Below are positions 34,116-42,810 of a DNA stretch of 64,000 bases, piece after piece. The stretch is from Novosphingobium sp. PhB57 (GTDB lineage: Bacteria > Pseudomonadota > Alphaproteobacteria > Sphingomonadales > Sphingomonadaceae), in NCBI RefSeq assembly GCF_004342985.1, contig NZ_SMBO01000014.1, positions 1-64,000 of the forward strand, in the 5' to 3' direction. The position numbers and the translations under genes were made by a program. The notes beneath the pieces are model-generated. The model ran no database searches, was not told the origin of the DNA, and was given only the letters and a program-made list of their open reading frames with translations. The stretch's first letter is position 1, and the number at the start of each line of letters is the position of its first letter.

Positions 34116-35402
34116 ATGAACATCCTTCTTCTGGGCTCTGGCGGCCGCGAACATGCGCTGGCCTGGAAGCTGGCGCAATCCCCGCTCTGCGAGACCCTCT
34201 GGGCCGCGCCGGGTAACCCGGGCATTGCCGAGGTCGCAAGCTGCATTTCGCTGGATGTCACCGATCACGCGGCCGTCATCGCCTTTTGCGAGAGCAACGT
34301 GGTCGGCCTGATCGTCATCGGCCCCGAGGCCCCGCTGGTCGACGGCCTTGCCGATTCCCTGCGCGGCGAGGGTTTCTCGGTGTTCGGACCGAGCCAGGCT
34401 GCGGCCCAGCTCGAAGGCTCCAAGGGCTTCACCAAGGACCTGTGCGAACGCGCGGGCATTCCCACCGCCGGTTACGACCGCGTCGCCAACGAAGCGGACG
34501 CGATGGCCGCGCTGGCGAAATTCGGTGCGCCGGTGGTGATCAAGGCCGACGGCCTGGCCGCTGGCAAGGGCGTGACCGTGGCGATGACCATGGCCGAAGC
34601 CGAGGAAGCCGTGCGCGAGATCTTCTCGGGCCGCTTCGGAGAGGCCGGCGCCGAAGCCGTGATCGAGGAATTCATGGAAGGAGAGGAAGCCAGCTTCTTC
34701 GCCCTGACCGACGGTTCCACCATCGTCCCCTTCGCCTCCGCGCAGGACCACAAGCGCGTGGGCGACGGCGACACCGGCCCCAACACCGGCGGCATGGGCG
34801 CCTATAGCCCGGCGCCGGTGCTGACGCCGATGCTGGAAGCCGAAGTGCTGGAACGCATCATCGCGCCGACCGTGCGGACGCTGGAAAACGAAGGCACGCC
34901 TTATTCCGGCGTGCTGTTCCTGGGCGTGATGCTGACCCGCGAAGGCCCCAAGCTGATCGAATACAACTGCCGCTTCGGCGATCCCGAGTGCCAGGTGATG
35001 ATGCTGCGCCTCGAATCGGATCTCGTCGAGCTGCTCCATGCCTGCGCCGACAACCGCCTTGCCGCGATCGCGGCGCCGCGCTTCAGCCGCGACACGGCGC
35101 TGACCGTCGTGATGGCCGCGAACGGCTACCCCGGCACGCCCGAGAAGGGCGGCGCGATCGGCGGCATCGCGGCGGCCGAGGCCGATGGCGCCAAGGTGTT
35201 CCATGCCGGCACCGACGTGAAGGACGGCGTGCTCGTCTCCAGCGGTGGCCGCGTGCTCAACGTGACGGCGCGGGGCGCGTCGGTCACCGAGGCGCAGGGC
35301 CGGGCCTATGCGGCCGTGGATGCGCTCGATTTTCCGACCGGCTTCTGCCGCCGGGACATCGGCTGGCGCGAAGTGGCGCGCGAGAAGGCCCATGACCAGT
35401 AA
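34116..35402 (+). CDS. purD: Phosphoribosylamine--glycine ligase (GARS) (428 aa)
   Basis: ATP-grasp enzyme of purine synthesis. N-terminal LLLGSGGREHALAWKLAQSP is diagnostic; GSKGFTKDLC, KADGLAAGKGVTVA and the FFALTDG..QDHKRVGDGDTGPNTGGMGAYSP segment complete the ATP-grasp signature, followed by PGTPEKG. The ribosome site AAAGG lies inside the divergent xseA coding start. Its last codons overlap the next gene by 11 bases. Confidence 0.97.
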   Translation: MNILLLGSGGREHALAWKLAQSPLCETLWAAPGNPGIAEVASCISLDVTDHAAVIAFCESNVVGLIVIGPEAPLVDGLADSLRGEGFSVFGPSQAAAQLEGSKGFTKDLCERAGIPTAGYDRVANEADAMAALAKFGAPVVIKADGLAAGKGVTVAMTMAEAEEAVREIFSGRFGEAGAEAVIEEFMEGEEASFFALTDGSTIVPFASAQDHKRVGDGDTGPNTGGMGAYSPAPVLTPMLEAEVLERIIAPTVRTLENEGTPYSGVLFLGVMLTREGPKLIEYNCRFGDPECQVMMLRLESDLVELLHACADNRLAAIAAPRFSRDTALTVVMAANGYPGTPEKGGAIGGIAAAEADGAKVFHAGTDVKDGVLVSSGGRVLNVTARGASVTEAQGRAYAAVDALDFPTGFCRRDIGWREVAREKAHDQ

Positions 35403-35985
35403 GGCGGATTCGATCCTGAAGGTGGCGCTGGCGGTGGCGGCGGTGTTCGCCGGCACCGGCGTCGGCTATTACTACGGGTTGTTCCTGCCCGGTCAGGCGT
35501 CCCGCCAGGAAGCGCGTGTGGCCGCCGAGCAGGAAGCCCGGCAGAAGCAGGAAGACGCCGTGGCCAAGGCGCAGCAGCGCGAGCAGGCCGAGCAGTCGCG
35601 CCGGCAGGAAGCGGCTCAGCAGGAGTATCAGGACTGCCTGAACTTCGCGGAGCTGTCCTACAAGCAGCGCTGGACGGCGAGTTGCCGCGCGCAGCACGAT
35701 GCCGATGTCTCGGCACTGGCCGATTGTGCCGACAACCTGTTCGCCACCGAGGAAGGCTGCCGGGCCAAGGTGCCGATCCGGCCCGAGCGCGACTGCGCCT
35801 TGCCGGGGCAGACGGCGCAAAGCTATTCCGACGCCCGCGAGCAGCGCAAGGCCGAGTGCCTCGCGCGGTTCCAGTCAGCCCAGCCCGGTGCCCAGCCCAG
35901 CACCCAGCCTTTGGCGCCCCAGGGCCAGGCCCTGTCGGAACCGGCGGGGCGGGACGGCGCGATGCCGCAAGCGGATACTTACTGA
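35392..35985 (+). CDS. Membrane-anchored coiled-coil protein (197 aa)
   Basis: The ATG at 35392 (MTSKADSILK) overlaps the purD stop, so translation is coupled. One N-terminal membrane helix (about 9-30) is followed by a strongly charged Gln/Ala/Glu coiled coil (about 35-75). A C-terminal part contains repeated cysteines (DCLNF, ASCRA, DCADN, EGCRAK, DCAL, ECLAR), probably disulfide-bonded in the periplasm, and ends in a Pro/Gln tail. No family name is recognised. Its stop overlaps the convergent gene by a few bases. Confidence 0.75.
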   Translation: MTSKADSILKVALAVAAVFAGTGVGYYYGLFLPGQASRQEARVAAEQEARQKQEDAVAKAQQREQAEQSRRQEAAQQEYQDCLNFAELSYKQRWTASCRAQHDADVSALADCADNLFATEEGCRAKVPIRPERDCALPGQTAQSYSDAREQRKAECLARFQSAQPGAQPSTQPLAPQGQALSEPAGRDGAMPQADTY

Positions 35986-36389
35986 CCGCGCTCGGCCAGC
36001 CAGGTCGGTGCGATTTCGATCACCGGGATTTCCCAGGGGTGGGCCGCCATGATGCGGTCCATCGCCTCCAGGAATTCCGGGTCTTCCTCGCTGCAGGGCG
36101 CGTGGAGGGACAGGATCACGGTGGGGGAGAGGCTGGTCATGGCCGCTTCGCCCAGCGTCGGTCTTGCGTCCGGCCCGGGCTGGAAGCTCTCCCACCCCAG
36201 GCCGATCTCGGCGACTCCCTTGTAGAGGCCGAAATCGCCGAGCGGATTGTCGGCGCGGACGACCGCCAGGATCGCGGCCAGGACCGGGTCGCGCTCTCCG
36301 GCGGCGACGTCGCCTGCCAGCATGGCGCGAAAGGTCTCCGGCGAAACCGGAACGTGGATGCGCACCAGCAGGGCTTCGCGAAGATTCAT
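35979..36389 (-). CDS. Hypothetical conserved-looking protein (136 aa)
   Basis: Starts MNLREALLVRIHVPVSPETF and overlaps the upstream exonuclease gene stop by four bases (ATGA), so it is its operon partner. Compact alpha/beta protein with the segment DNPLGDFGLYKGVAEIGLGWE and a C-terminal EEDPEFLEAMDRIMAAHPWEIPVIEI. There is no signal peptide or membrane segment. Function unknown; the coupling suggests a role with the nuclease. Confidence 0.7.
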   Translation of the reverse strand: MNLREALLVRIHVPVSPETFRAMLAGDVAAGERDPVLAAILAVVRADNPLGDFGLYKGVAEIGLGWESFQPGPDARPTLGEAAMTSLSPTVILSLHAPCSEEDPEFLEAMDRIMAAHPWEIPVIEIAPTWLAERGQ

Positions 36390-36898
36390 GCGGGCTGTTC
36401 CTCGATCAACAGGCGAACGACCAGCGCGAGCCGTTTGGCATCCTCGCGCGCGTGGTGGGCCTTGGGCAGGCGCCGCCTGGCTTCCTCCAGCGCGGCGTCG
36501 ACCTGCTCTCGGGTAAGGCCGCGCGCGGCCATCCATTCGCCCAGGAAGCGGATCGGGAACGGCAGCTTTTCGCCCAGTTCCTCACACAGCACTTCCAGCC
36601 AGAAGCCATCGAGGTCGGCATCGGAATAGACCTCGCACGTACCGACGAACGCCACCATCTCCGCGAAGACTTGCGCGGGCGGCAGTCCGTCGCATGCCAG
36701 CATGGCGCGGGTGATGCCGTGGAGCGATTCCGCTTCTTCGGACCAGTCCCAGGTCTGCCAGCGGGGCGGGGGCTTGATCAGCCAGGAGCGGCTTTCCCCG
36801 TCGATGCGCGCCACGGCAACCTCGATCGGATAGGACTGGCCATATTCGGGCAGGCAACTCGCCTCGAAGTCGATCAGTGCGGGATCGTGCTGGGCCAT
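36386..36898 (-). CDS. DEDDh-type 3'-5' exonuclease-like protein (170 aa)
   Basis: Start at 36898 with GGAG upstream. It carries a plausible exonuclease site: Asp10-x-Glu12 (IDFEAS), Asp95 (YSDADLDGFW) and His149...Asp153 (AHHAREDAKR), the arrangement of RNase T/DnaQ-like enzymes. It is shorter than DnaQ and lacks a clamp-binding tail. It may trim RNA or DNA 3' ends. Coupled to the 136-residue gene downstream. Confidence 0.8.
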   Translation of the reverse strand: MAQHDPALIDFEASCLPEYGQSYPIEVAVARIDGESRSWLIKPPPRWQTWDWSEEAESLHGITRAMLACDGLPPAQVFAEMVAFVGTCEVYSDADLDGFWLEVLCEELGEKLPFPIRFLGEWMAARGLTREQVDAALEEARRRLPKAHHAREDAKRLALVVRLLIEEQPA

Positions 36899-36962
36899 GG
36901 GCGCTCCGGTTGAGGACGGTGGATCAACCTGTCCTGCGGAGAGGCCGGCGTCAACGCCATGC

Positions 36963-36999
36963 AAAAAGGGCCCCATTCCTGCGAATGGAGCCCCTTTTT
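36963..36999 (-). terminator. Terminator between the kinase and exonuclease genes
   Basis: An inverted repeat with A5 on the left and T5 on the right (stem AAAAAGGGC/GCCCCTTTTT plus CCATTC/GAATGG). It ends the minus-strand kinase transcript; the nuclease gene starts beyond it. Confidence 0.8.
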
Positions 37000-37018
37000 C
37001 CAGCCGAAGCCGAAGCGA

Positions 37019-38026
37019 TCAGCCGACGCGTTCGGAAATCAGCGCCTGGAGGTCCGCTTCGGGACGCGCGCCGTAGTGCGAGATGATCTCGCAGGCGCAG
37101 ATCGCGCCATACTGCAGGCATTCTTCCAGGCTCTTGCCGCGCACATGGCCGAACAGGAAGCCGGCCGCGAAGAGGTCGCCGGCGCCGGTGGTGTCCACCA
37201 CGCGCTCGATCGGCTCGGCCCCGACTTCGGCGCGCTGGTCGCCCGAGATCGCGACAGCGCCCTCGGCGCCGCGCGTGACGACAAGCACGGGGATCTTCGG
37301 AGCGAGCTGGGCGACGCCCTTTTCGAAATCGTCATGACCGACAAGGGCGGCCATCTCGTGCTCGTTGCAGAACAGCACGTCGATCTTGCCGGTATCGATC
37401 AAGTCGAGGAAATCGGCGCGGTGACGGTCGATCACGAAGCATTCCGAAGGCGTGAAGGCGATCTTGCGACCGGCCCCGCGGGCGGCCTCGATGGCCTTGC
37501 GCATCGCGGCGCGCGGTTCCTCGGGATCCCAGAGATAGCCTTCGAGATAGAGCACGGCCGCATTGGCGACGGCGCTTTCGTCCAGCGCTTCGGCGGGCAG
37601 GTAGTGCGAGGCGCCGAGGAAGGTGTTCATCGTGCGCTGGCCGTCCGGCGTCACGAAGATCAGGCAGCGGGCCGTCGGCGGGTTGCCGGGGCGGGCGGGC
37701 ACGTCGAAGGCGATGCCGCCGGCGCGGATGTCATGGGTGAAGACGTCGCCCAGCTGGTCTTCCGCGACCTGGCCGATGAAGGCGCACTTCGCCCCGAGCG
37801 CGGCCAGGCCGGCCAGGGTGTTGGCGGCCGAACCGCCGGAAATCTCGCGGGCCGGGCCCATGGCTTCGTAGAGGCTTTCGGCCTGATCGGCGTCGATCAG
37901 CATCATGCCGCCGCGCGAGAGACCAAGCTCGTCGATCAGCGCGTCGCTGCAGTTGGCGATCACGTCGATGATGGCATTGCCGATGGCAATCACGTCGAAA
38001 GTGGGCGGCACGGTGGGTTGAGCCAT
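37019..38026 (-). CDS. PfkB-family kinase, adenosine kinase-like (335 aa)
   Basis: The start at 38026 gives MAQPTVPPTFDVIAIGNAIID. Ribokinase fold with GGSAANT (64-70), NEHE (221-224, the metal/phosphate motif) and DTTGAGD (278-284) with catalytic Asp284. The overall pattern AxGNAxID...SGGSAANTxxGLAxLG is common in alphaproteobacterial adenosine kinases, but fructokinase or another sugar kinase cannot be excluded. Single gene with its own terminator. Confidence 0.85.
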   Translation of the reverse strand: MAQPTVPPTFDVIAIGNAIIDVIANCSDALIDELGLSRGGMMLIDADQAESLYEAMGPAREISGGSAANTLAGLAALGAKCAFIGQVAEDQLGDVFTHDIRAGGIAFDVPARPGNPPTARCLIFVTPDGQRTMNTFLGASHYLPAEALDESAVANAAVLYLEGYLWDPEEPRAAMRKAIEAARGAGRKIAFTPSECFVIDRHRADFLDLIDTGKIDVLFCNEHEMAALVGHDDFEKGVAQLAPKIPVLVVTRGAEGAVAISGDQRAEVGAEPIERVVDTTGAGDLFAAGFLFGHVRGKSLEECLQYGAICACEIISHYGARPEADLQALISERVG

Positions 38027-38144
38027 GCGAAAAGGAGTCCTTGGATTGTCTGGAGGTTGTGTCGCGAGTAGCGCGCGGGCCGCCGCTTCGCAAGCGCGGC
38101 GAGAGTTGACAGCACCACTGGCCCGCGCAATGCGGTGAGATGTC

Positions 38145-38633
38145 ATGACCCAAGACCGTTCGGCGCTTCACGCCATTCCGATGATCGCTCCCACCCGCCT
38201 GCGATGCGCCACCGCCCACTTGCGGGGCGTTGTTGCCGCGGCGGGACTTGCCGTGCTGCTGGCAGGGTGCGCCAGCACGTCCGGCGGCGTGGCGACGGCG
38301 CAGCACCAGCCCAAGCGGAGCACGCAGATTCCCAATGTGCGCCAGCCAACCCATACCGCGCGGGACCCCAGTTTCCAGGCGATTCCCGGTGCCGAAGGGG
38401 TGATCGGATCGAGCGAGAGCCAGCTCGTGCGGATGTTCGGGGAGCCGCGGCTCAACGTCTGGGAAGGCGATGCCCGCAAGCTGCAGTTCACCGGGAAGGC
38501 GTGCCTGCTGGACGTCTATCTCTACCCTTCCGCCGCCACGAAGGAGCCGCGCGCATCCTATATCGATGCGCGGCGGGTTTCGGATGGGCAGGATGTCGAT
38601 CGCGCTGCCTGCATCGCGGCGCTCCGCAAGTAG
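38145..38633 (+). CDS. Putative lipoprotein (162 aa)
   Basis: A type II signal sequence ends in LLAGC with lipidation Cys42; the N-region of about 25 residues is long, so a later start is possible, though none is better marked. The mature part has the segment GSSESQLVRMFGEPRLNVWEGDARKLQFTG, resembling the SmpA/OmlA-like beta strands of small outer-membrane lipoproteins, and ends with a Cys-bearing DRAACIAAL. A TTGACA at 38106-38111 may be its -35. Function unknown. Confidence 0.75.
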   Translation: MTQDRSALHAIPMIAPTRLRCATAHLRGVVAAAGLAVLLAGCASTSGGVATAQHQPKRSTQIPNVRQPTHTARDPSFQAIPGAEGVIGSSESQLVRMFGEPRLNVWEGDARKLQFTGKACLLDVYLYPSAATKEPRASYIDARRVSDGQDVDRAACIAALRK

Positions 38634-38638
38634 GCATT

Positions 38639-38661
38639 TTCCGGGAGAAGCTCTCCCGGAA
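38639..38661. terminator. Hairpin between convergent lipoprotein and A-type carrier genes
   Basis: A 10-bp perfect stem (TTCCGGGAGA/TCTCCCGGAA) with a three-base loop lies between two convergent stops. T-tracts are short, so termination strength is uncertain. Confidence 0.6.
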
Positions 38662-38669
38662 GCGGGGCT

Positions 38670-39050
38670 TCACACCGTGAAGCTCTCACCGCAGCCGCAG
38701 GAACCCTTGGCATTGGGATTCTCGAACACGAAACCGGCGGTGAAGTCGTCTTCCTTCCAGTCCATGATCGAGCCGATCAGGTAGAGCACCGAGGCACCGT
38801 CGATGTAGAAGATGCCGCCGGGCGTCTCGATCTTCTCGTCGAAGGGCTTTTCCTCGCTGACGTAGTCGACCGAATAGGCCAGGCCCGAACAACCGCGGCG
38901 GGGGGTGGAAAGCCGCACGCCGATCGTGCCTTCCGGCGCCTCGCCCATCAGCCTGGCAATGCGGGCTTCGGCATTGGTGGTGAGGATCACGGCGGCCGGG
39001 CGCTGGCGCGCCGGCTTTACGCCAGGATTCGCAGAAGTGGTCGTGGTCAT
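38670..39050 (-). CDS. sufA: A-type iron-sulfur carrier (SufA/ErpA/IscA family) (126 aa)
   Basis: Conserved iron-sulfur ligands Cys54 (RGCSGLAY) and Cys118-x-Cys120 (CGCGESF) are all present. It carries assembled clusters from SufBCD to target enzymes. It is the last gene of the suf operon, overlapping the GNAT gene by four bases. Whether it is best called SufA or ErpA cannot be decided from sequence alone. Confidence 0.93.
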   Translation of the reverse strand: MTTTTSANPGVKPARQRPAAVILTTNAEARIARLMGEAPEGTIGVRLSTPRRGCSGLAYSVDYVSEEKPFDEKIETPGGIFYIDGASVLYLIGSIMDWKEDDFTAGFVFENPNAKGSCGCGESFTV

Positions 39051-39574
39051 AGCTTCTTGTCCCAGAACAGCGCCGTGCCCGCTTCCGGGTCCAGCGCGTA
39101 GTCTCCGTAGCCGAGCGAGGCGTAGAGGCCCTTGGCGGTCGCATTGCCGCTCAGCACTTCGAGAGTGATCTTGCAGGCGCCGCGGGCGCGGGCCTCTTCC
39201 TCGACGGCCAGCATCAGCGCGCGTCCCACACCCTTGCCGCGCGCTTCGGGCAGCACGGCCATGTCATGGATGTTCACCAGCGGCCGGGCCGCGAACGTCG
39301 AGAAGCCGGTGATGCAGTTGGCAAGGCCCAGCGGCCGGCCTTCGGCTCCCTCGTCACTCTCGAAGGCGAGTAGCGAGAACGCGCCGGGATGGGCGGCAAG
39401 GCCGGAGACCAGCCGCGCGCGCACGTCTTCGGAAAGCGGCTTGCCCCCACCCATCGGATCGCGCGCATAACTGTCGAGCAGCGTGACCACGCGCGCGGCA
39501 TCGGCCGCGTCGGCATAATCGGCCAGCCTGACAGAAACAGAACGCACGGTGACGGTGGGGGCAAGCGAGGTCAT
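39047..39574 (-). CDS. GNAT family N-acetyltransferase (175 aa)
   Basis: Acetyl-CoA binding motif A is RGKGVGRA (residues 112-119, VLPEARGKGVGRALM), followed by the SGNATAKGLYASLGY substrate motif. A small enzyme embedded in the suf operon, with one-base and four-base overlaps to its neighbours. The substrate is unknown. Its placement suggests co-regulation with iron-sulfur assembly rather than a direct role. Confidence 0.88.
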   Translation of the reverse strand: MTSLAPTVTVRSVSVRLADYADAADAARVVTLLDSYARDPMGGGKPLSEDVRARLVSGLAAHPGAFSLLAFESDEGAEGRPLGLANCITGFSTFAARPLVNIHDMAVLPEARGKGVGRALMLAVEEEARARGACKITLEVLSGNATAKGLYASLGYGDYALDPEAGTALFWDKKL

Positions 39575-40077
39575 CAGAGCATGCCCAGTTCGAGCTTCGC
39601 CTCATCCGACATCTTGGCCATGTCCCACGGCGGATCCCAGACGAGATTGACCTCTGCATCGCGCACGCCGGGCACGGCGGCCACGCGCATCTCCACTTCG
39701 CCGGGCATCGATTCGGCCACCGGGCAATGCGGCGTGGTCAGCGTCATCGTCACCGCGACCGAGGATTCGGGCGAGACGTCGACGCCGTAGATCAGGCCGA
39801 GATCGTAGATGTTCACCGGGATTTCCGGGTCGAAGATTTCCTTCAGCGCATCGATGACGCCGTCGTAGATCGCGCCGCCGGGTTGGCTGGGGTCGATGCC
39901 TTGCGGCTTTTCGGCAAGGAAACCGTCCAGATAGTCGCGCCGGCGCTCGGGAGCGCCCTGTTCGCCAGGAACCTGCTGATCGGGCGCATCCTCCACGCGC
40001 GCACGCGGCGCGGGGGTCACCGAATCGACTTCCTCGACGGTGAAGCCGGGGCCAGAAGCGGAAGTGTCGTCACTCAT
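39574..40077 (-). CDS. sufT: SufT-like DUF59 (MIP18) iron-sulfur maturation protein (167 aa)
   Basis: A DUF59 domain begins at about residue 68 (IYDGVIDALKEIFDPEIPVNIYDLGLIYGVDV), with the conserved Cys118 in TPHCPVAESMPGEV and WDPPWDMAKMSDEAK at the end. The N-terminal 60 residues are an acidic, disordered extension. SufT proteins help load clusters onto recipients. It overlaps sufS by four bases. Confidence 0.92.
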   Translation of the reverse strand: MSDDTSASGPGFTVEEVDSVTPAPRARVEDAPDQQVPGEQGAPERRRDYLDGFLAEKPQGIDPSQPGGAIYDGVIDALKEIFDPEIPVNIYDLGLIYGVDVSPESSVAVTMTLTTPHCPVAESMPGEVEMRVAAVPGVRDAEVNLVWDPPWDMAKMSDEAKLELGML

Positions 40078-41306
40078 CCAAAAATTCTCCGGGTGCGCTC
40101 GATACCCTTCATGAGCGCCTCGATGTCGCTGTCGTCACTGTAGAGGCCGAAGCTTGCGCGGGCCGTGGCGGGTACGCCCAGGTGGTCCATCAGCGGCTGT
40201 GCGCAGTGATGGCCGGCCCGGATCGCAACGCCCTCTTCGTCCAATATGGTGCCGAGGTCGTGCGGATGCACCCCGTCGAGCGCAAAACTGACGATGCCCA
40301 CCGAATCGGCCGGGCCGAACAGGGTGACGTCGTTGCGCTTGCCGAGTTCCTCGCGCAGCTTGGCGGCAAGGTGGCGTTCGTGGGCTTCCGCCCGGTCCAG
40401 ACCGAAGGCGCGGAGCCAGTCGATGGCGGCCGCCAGGCCGATGGCCTCGACGATCATCGGGGTGCCGGCCTCGAAGCGCTGCGGCGCGGGGGCGTAAGTG
40501 GTCTTCTCGAAGGTCACGCGGTCGATCATCGACCCACCGCCCTGCCACGGGGGCATGCCGTCGAGGATGTCCTTGCGCGCCCAGAGCGCGCCGATCCCGG
40601 TGGGACCATAGAGCTTGTGGGCCGAAAAGACGTAGAAGTCCGCCTGCATCGCCTTCATGTCGAGTGCGATGCGCGGGGCGGCCTGGCAGCCGTCGACCAG
40701 CAGCTTCGCGCCCACGGCATGGGCCAGGCGCGCGGCATGTTCCACGTGAAGCACCGAGCCGAGCACGTTGGAAACATGCGCGAAGGCCACCAGCTTGTGA
40801 GCCGGCGTCAGGATGCGTTCGGCGGCTTCGAGATCGATGCTGCCGTCGGCGGTCAGCGGGCAGACGTCGATTTCCACGCCAGTACGGTCGCGCAGAAGCT
40901 GCCACGGCACGATGTTGGAGTGGTGTTCGAGCACGGAGACGAGGATGCGGTCCCCCGCCTTGAGGTTCTGCACGCCCCATGTCTGGGCCACCAGGTTGAT
41001 CGCCTCGGTGGCGCCGCGGGTGAAGACGATCTCGTCCTCCCGGCCGCCGAGAAATTCCGCGACGGTGCGGCGGGCGGCCTCGAAGGCCAGGGTCATCTCG
41101 GCCGAGCGGGCATAGACGCCGCGATGCACGGTCGCGTAGTCGCGGCCCAGTGCATTGACCGTGGCGTCGATCACCGCCTGCGGCTTCTGCGCGGTGGCGG
41201 CAGTGTCGAGATAGTGCCAGTCGGCGGCACCATCCACCGAGGCCAGCCCCGGGAATTCGCCCTTCACGGCCAGCACATCTCCGGCTTCGCGCACGAGATC
41301 GTTCAC
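40074..41306 (-). CDS. sufS: Cysteine desulfurase SufS (410 aa)
   Basis: GTG start overlapping the sufD stop (GTGA). PLP Lys231 in FSAHKLYGPTG and the persulfide Cys368 in RAGHHCAQPLM mark the type II desulfurase. It supplies sulfur to SufBCD; a sufE partner is not in the operon. Length normal. Confidence 0.96.
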   Translation of the reverse strand: MNDLVREAGDVLAVKGEFPGLASVDGAADWHYLDTAATAQKPQAVIDATVNALGRDYATVHRGVYARSAEMTLAFEAARRTVAEFLGGREDEIVFTRGATEAINLVAQTWGVQNLKAGDRILVSVLEHHSNIVPWQLLRDRTGVEIDVCPLTADGSIDLEAAERILTPAHKLVAFAHVSNVLGSVLHVEHAARLAHAVGAKLLVDGCQAAPRIALDMKAMQADFYVFSAHKLYGPTGIGALWARKDILDGMPPWQGGGSMIDRVTFEKTTYAPAPQRFEAGTPMIVEAIGLAAAIDWLRAFGLDRAEAHERHLAAKLREELGKRNDVTLFGPADSVGIVSFALDGVHPHDLGTILDEEGVAIRAGHHCAQPLMDHLGVPATARASFGLYSDDSDIEALMKGIERTRRIFG

Positions 41307-42040
41307 AGGATCTGCTCCAGCCGGGCGATGGCCGCCGCGCTCAGTTCCGCCTCGCCGGGCGCGCCGGTGAAGGCTTCGGCGATGAAGGCCTGGAGCATCA
41401 GCCGCTTCGCTTCGGGCGGGGTAAGGCCGCGGCTCATCAGGTAGAACAGGCCGCCGGCATCGAGCTCGCCCACCGCGCAGCCATGCGCCGCCTTGACGTC
41501 GTCGGCGTAGATTTCCAGCTCCGGCCGGGCATTGGCGGTGGCCGTGCGGTCCAGCAGCATGGCGCGGACCGACTGTTCGGCATCGGTGCCGTCGGCCCCG
41601 CGCTCCACGGCGATGCGGCCGAGGTAAGTGCCGACGGAATGGCCGGCCAGCGCCGTCCGCACGATCTGGCTGGACGTGGCGTTCAGCCCGGCGTGCGTGA
41701 CTTCGGTGACCACTTCCAGCGTCTCGCTGCCGGTGGCAAGCTGCGCCGCGCCCAGAGTGAAGTCCGCGCCTTCGGCCAGCCGCACGTCGACGGCGATGCG
41801 GCCATAGACCGGCCCGGCCGAAAGCACGCGAAGATCGAATTTCGCGCCCTTGCCCAGCGAGATCACCAGGTGCCGGGCGACGGCTTCTGCGCCGTCCTCG
41901 ACGATCTGGAGCGAATCCTCGGCGCCGTCCGCCACGACGATGCTCTCGCGCGCGATCGGCCAGACGCCGGCCAGCGCGTCGATGTCGGAATAGCGGAAGT
42001 CTTCGTGCTTCCGCGTCGGGAGAGCAGCGACTTCGCTCAT
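41303..42040 (-). CDS. sufD: Iron-sulfur scaffold protein SufD (245 aa)
   Basis: Partner of SufB and SufC in the scaffold complex. The conserved C-terminal AHGCAVGELDAGGLFYLMSRGLTPPEAKRLM is clear. It is much shorter than the Escherichia coli protein because the N-terminal extension is missing, which is normal in many alphaproteobacteria. Both ends overlap neighbouring genes by four bases. Confidence 0.93.
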   Translation of the reverse strand: MSEVAALPTRKHEDFRYSDIDALAGVWPIARESIVVADGAEDSLQIVEDGAEAVARHLVISLGKGAKFDLRVLSAGPVYGRIAVDVRLAEGADFTLGAAQLATGSETLEVVTEVTHAGLNATSSQIVRTALAGHSVGTYLGRIAVERGADGTDAEQSVRAMLLDRTATANARPELEIYADDVKAAHGCAVGELDAGGLFYLMSRGLTPPEAKRLMLQAFIAEAFTGAPGEAELSAAAIARLEQIL

Positions 42041-42810
42041 GCGGCCGCCTCTTGCACCACGGCTTCGTAGCCTTCTTCCTCAAGCCGCAGCGCGAGGTCC
42101 GCGCCGCCGGTCTTGACGATGCGGCCGTCGGCCAGGACGTGGACGAAGTCCGGCTTCACGTAGTCCAGCAGGCGCTGGTAGTGGGTGATGAGCAGCACGG
42201 CCTTGTCGGGCGCGCGCATGATCGCATTGATGCCTTCGCCGCAGATGCGCAGGGCGTCGATGTCGAGGCCGGAGTCGGTCTCGTCCAGGATCGCCAGGCG
42301 CGGGTCGAGGATGCCCATCTGCACCATCTCGGCGCGCTTCTTTTCGCCGCCGGAGAAGCCCACGTTCACCGGGCGCTTCAGCATGTCCATGTCCATGCGC
42401 AGCAGGCCCGCCTTTTCGCGTGCCAGCTTCAGGAACTCGCCGCCCGAAAGCACTTCCTCGCCGCGGCTCTTGCGCTGGGCATTGGCCGATTCGCGCAGGA
42501 ACTGGACGAAGGACACGCCGGGAATCTCGACCGGGTACTGGAAGCCCAGGAACAGGCCGGCGGCGGCGCGCTCGTGCGGTTCCAGTTCAAGCAGGTCCTG
42601 CCCCAGGAAATCCACCGAACCGCCGGTCACTTCATAGCCGGGACGGCCGCCGAGCGTGTAGCCCAGGGTGGACTTGCCCGCGCCGTTCGGGCCCATGATC
42701 GCGTGAATCTCGCCTGGATTGATCGTCAGCGAGAGACCCTTGAGGATCGGCCGGTTTACGTTGGCTCCGGCAACATTGGCCTGAAGGTTATCGATCTTGA
42801 GCATGGTCAT
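42037..42810 (-). CDS. sufC: SufC, ABC-type ATPase of iron-sulfur assembly (257 aa)
   Basis: Walker A GPNGAGKST (40-48), ABC signature SGGEK (153-157) and Walker B LAILDE with Asp176/Glu177 are intact. SufC is soluble, not a transporter subunit. Its ATG overlaps the stop of the DUF559 gene by four bases. Confidence 0.97.
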   Translation of the reverse strand: MTMLKIDNLQANVAGANVNRPILKGLSLTINPGEIHAIMGPNGAGKSTLGYTLGGRPGYEVTGGSVDFLGQDLLELEPHERAAAGLFLGFQYPVEIPGVSFVQFLRESANAQRKSRGEEVLSGGEFLKLAREKAGLLRMDMDMLKRPVNVGFSGGEKKRAEMVQMGILDPRLAILDETDSGLDIDALRICGEGINAIMRAPDKAVLLITHYQRLLDYVKPDFVHVLADGRIVKTGGADLALRLEEEGYEAVVQEAAA

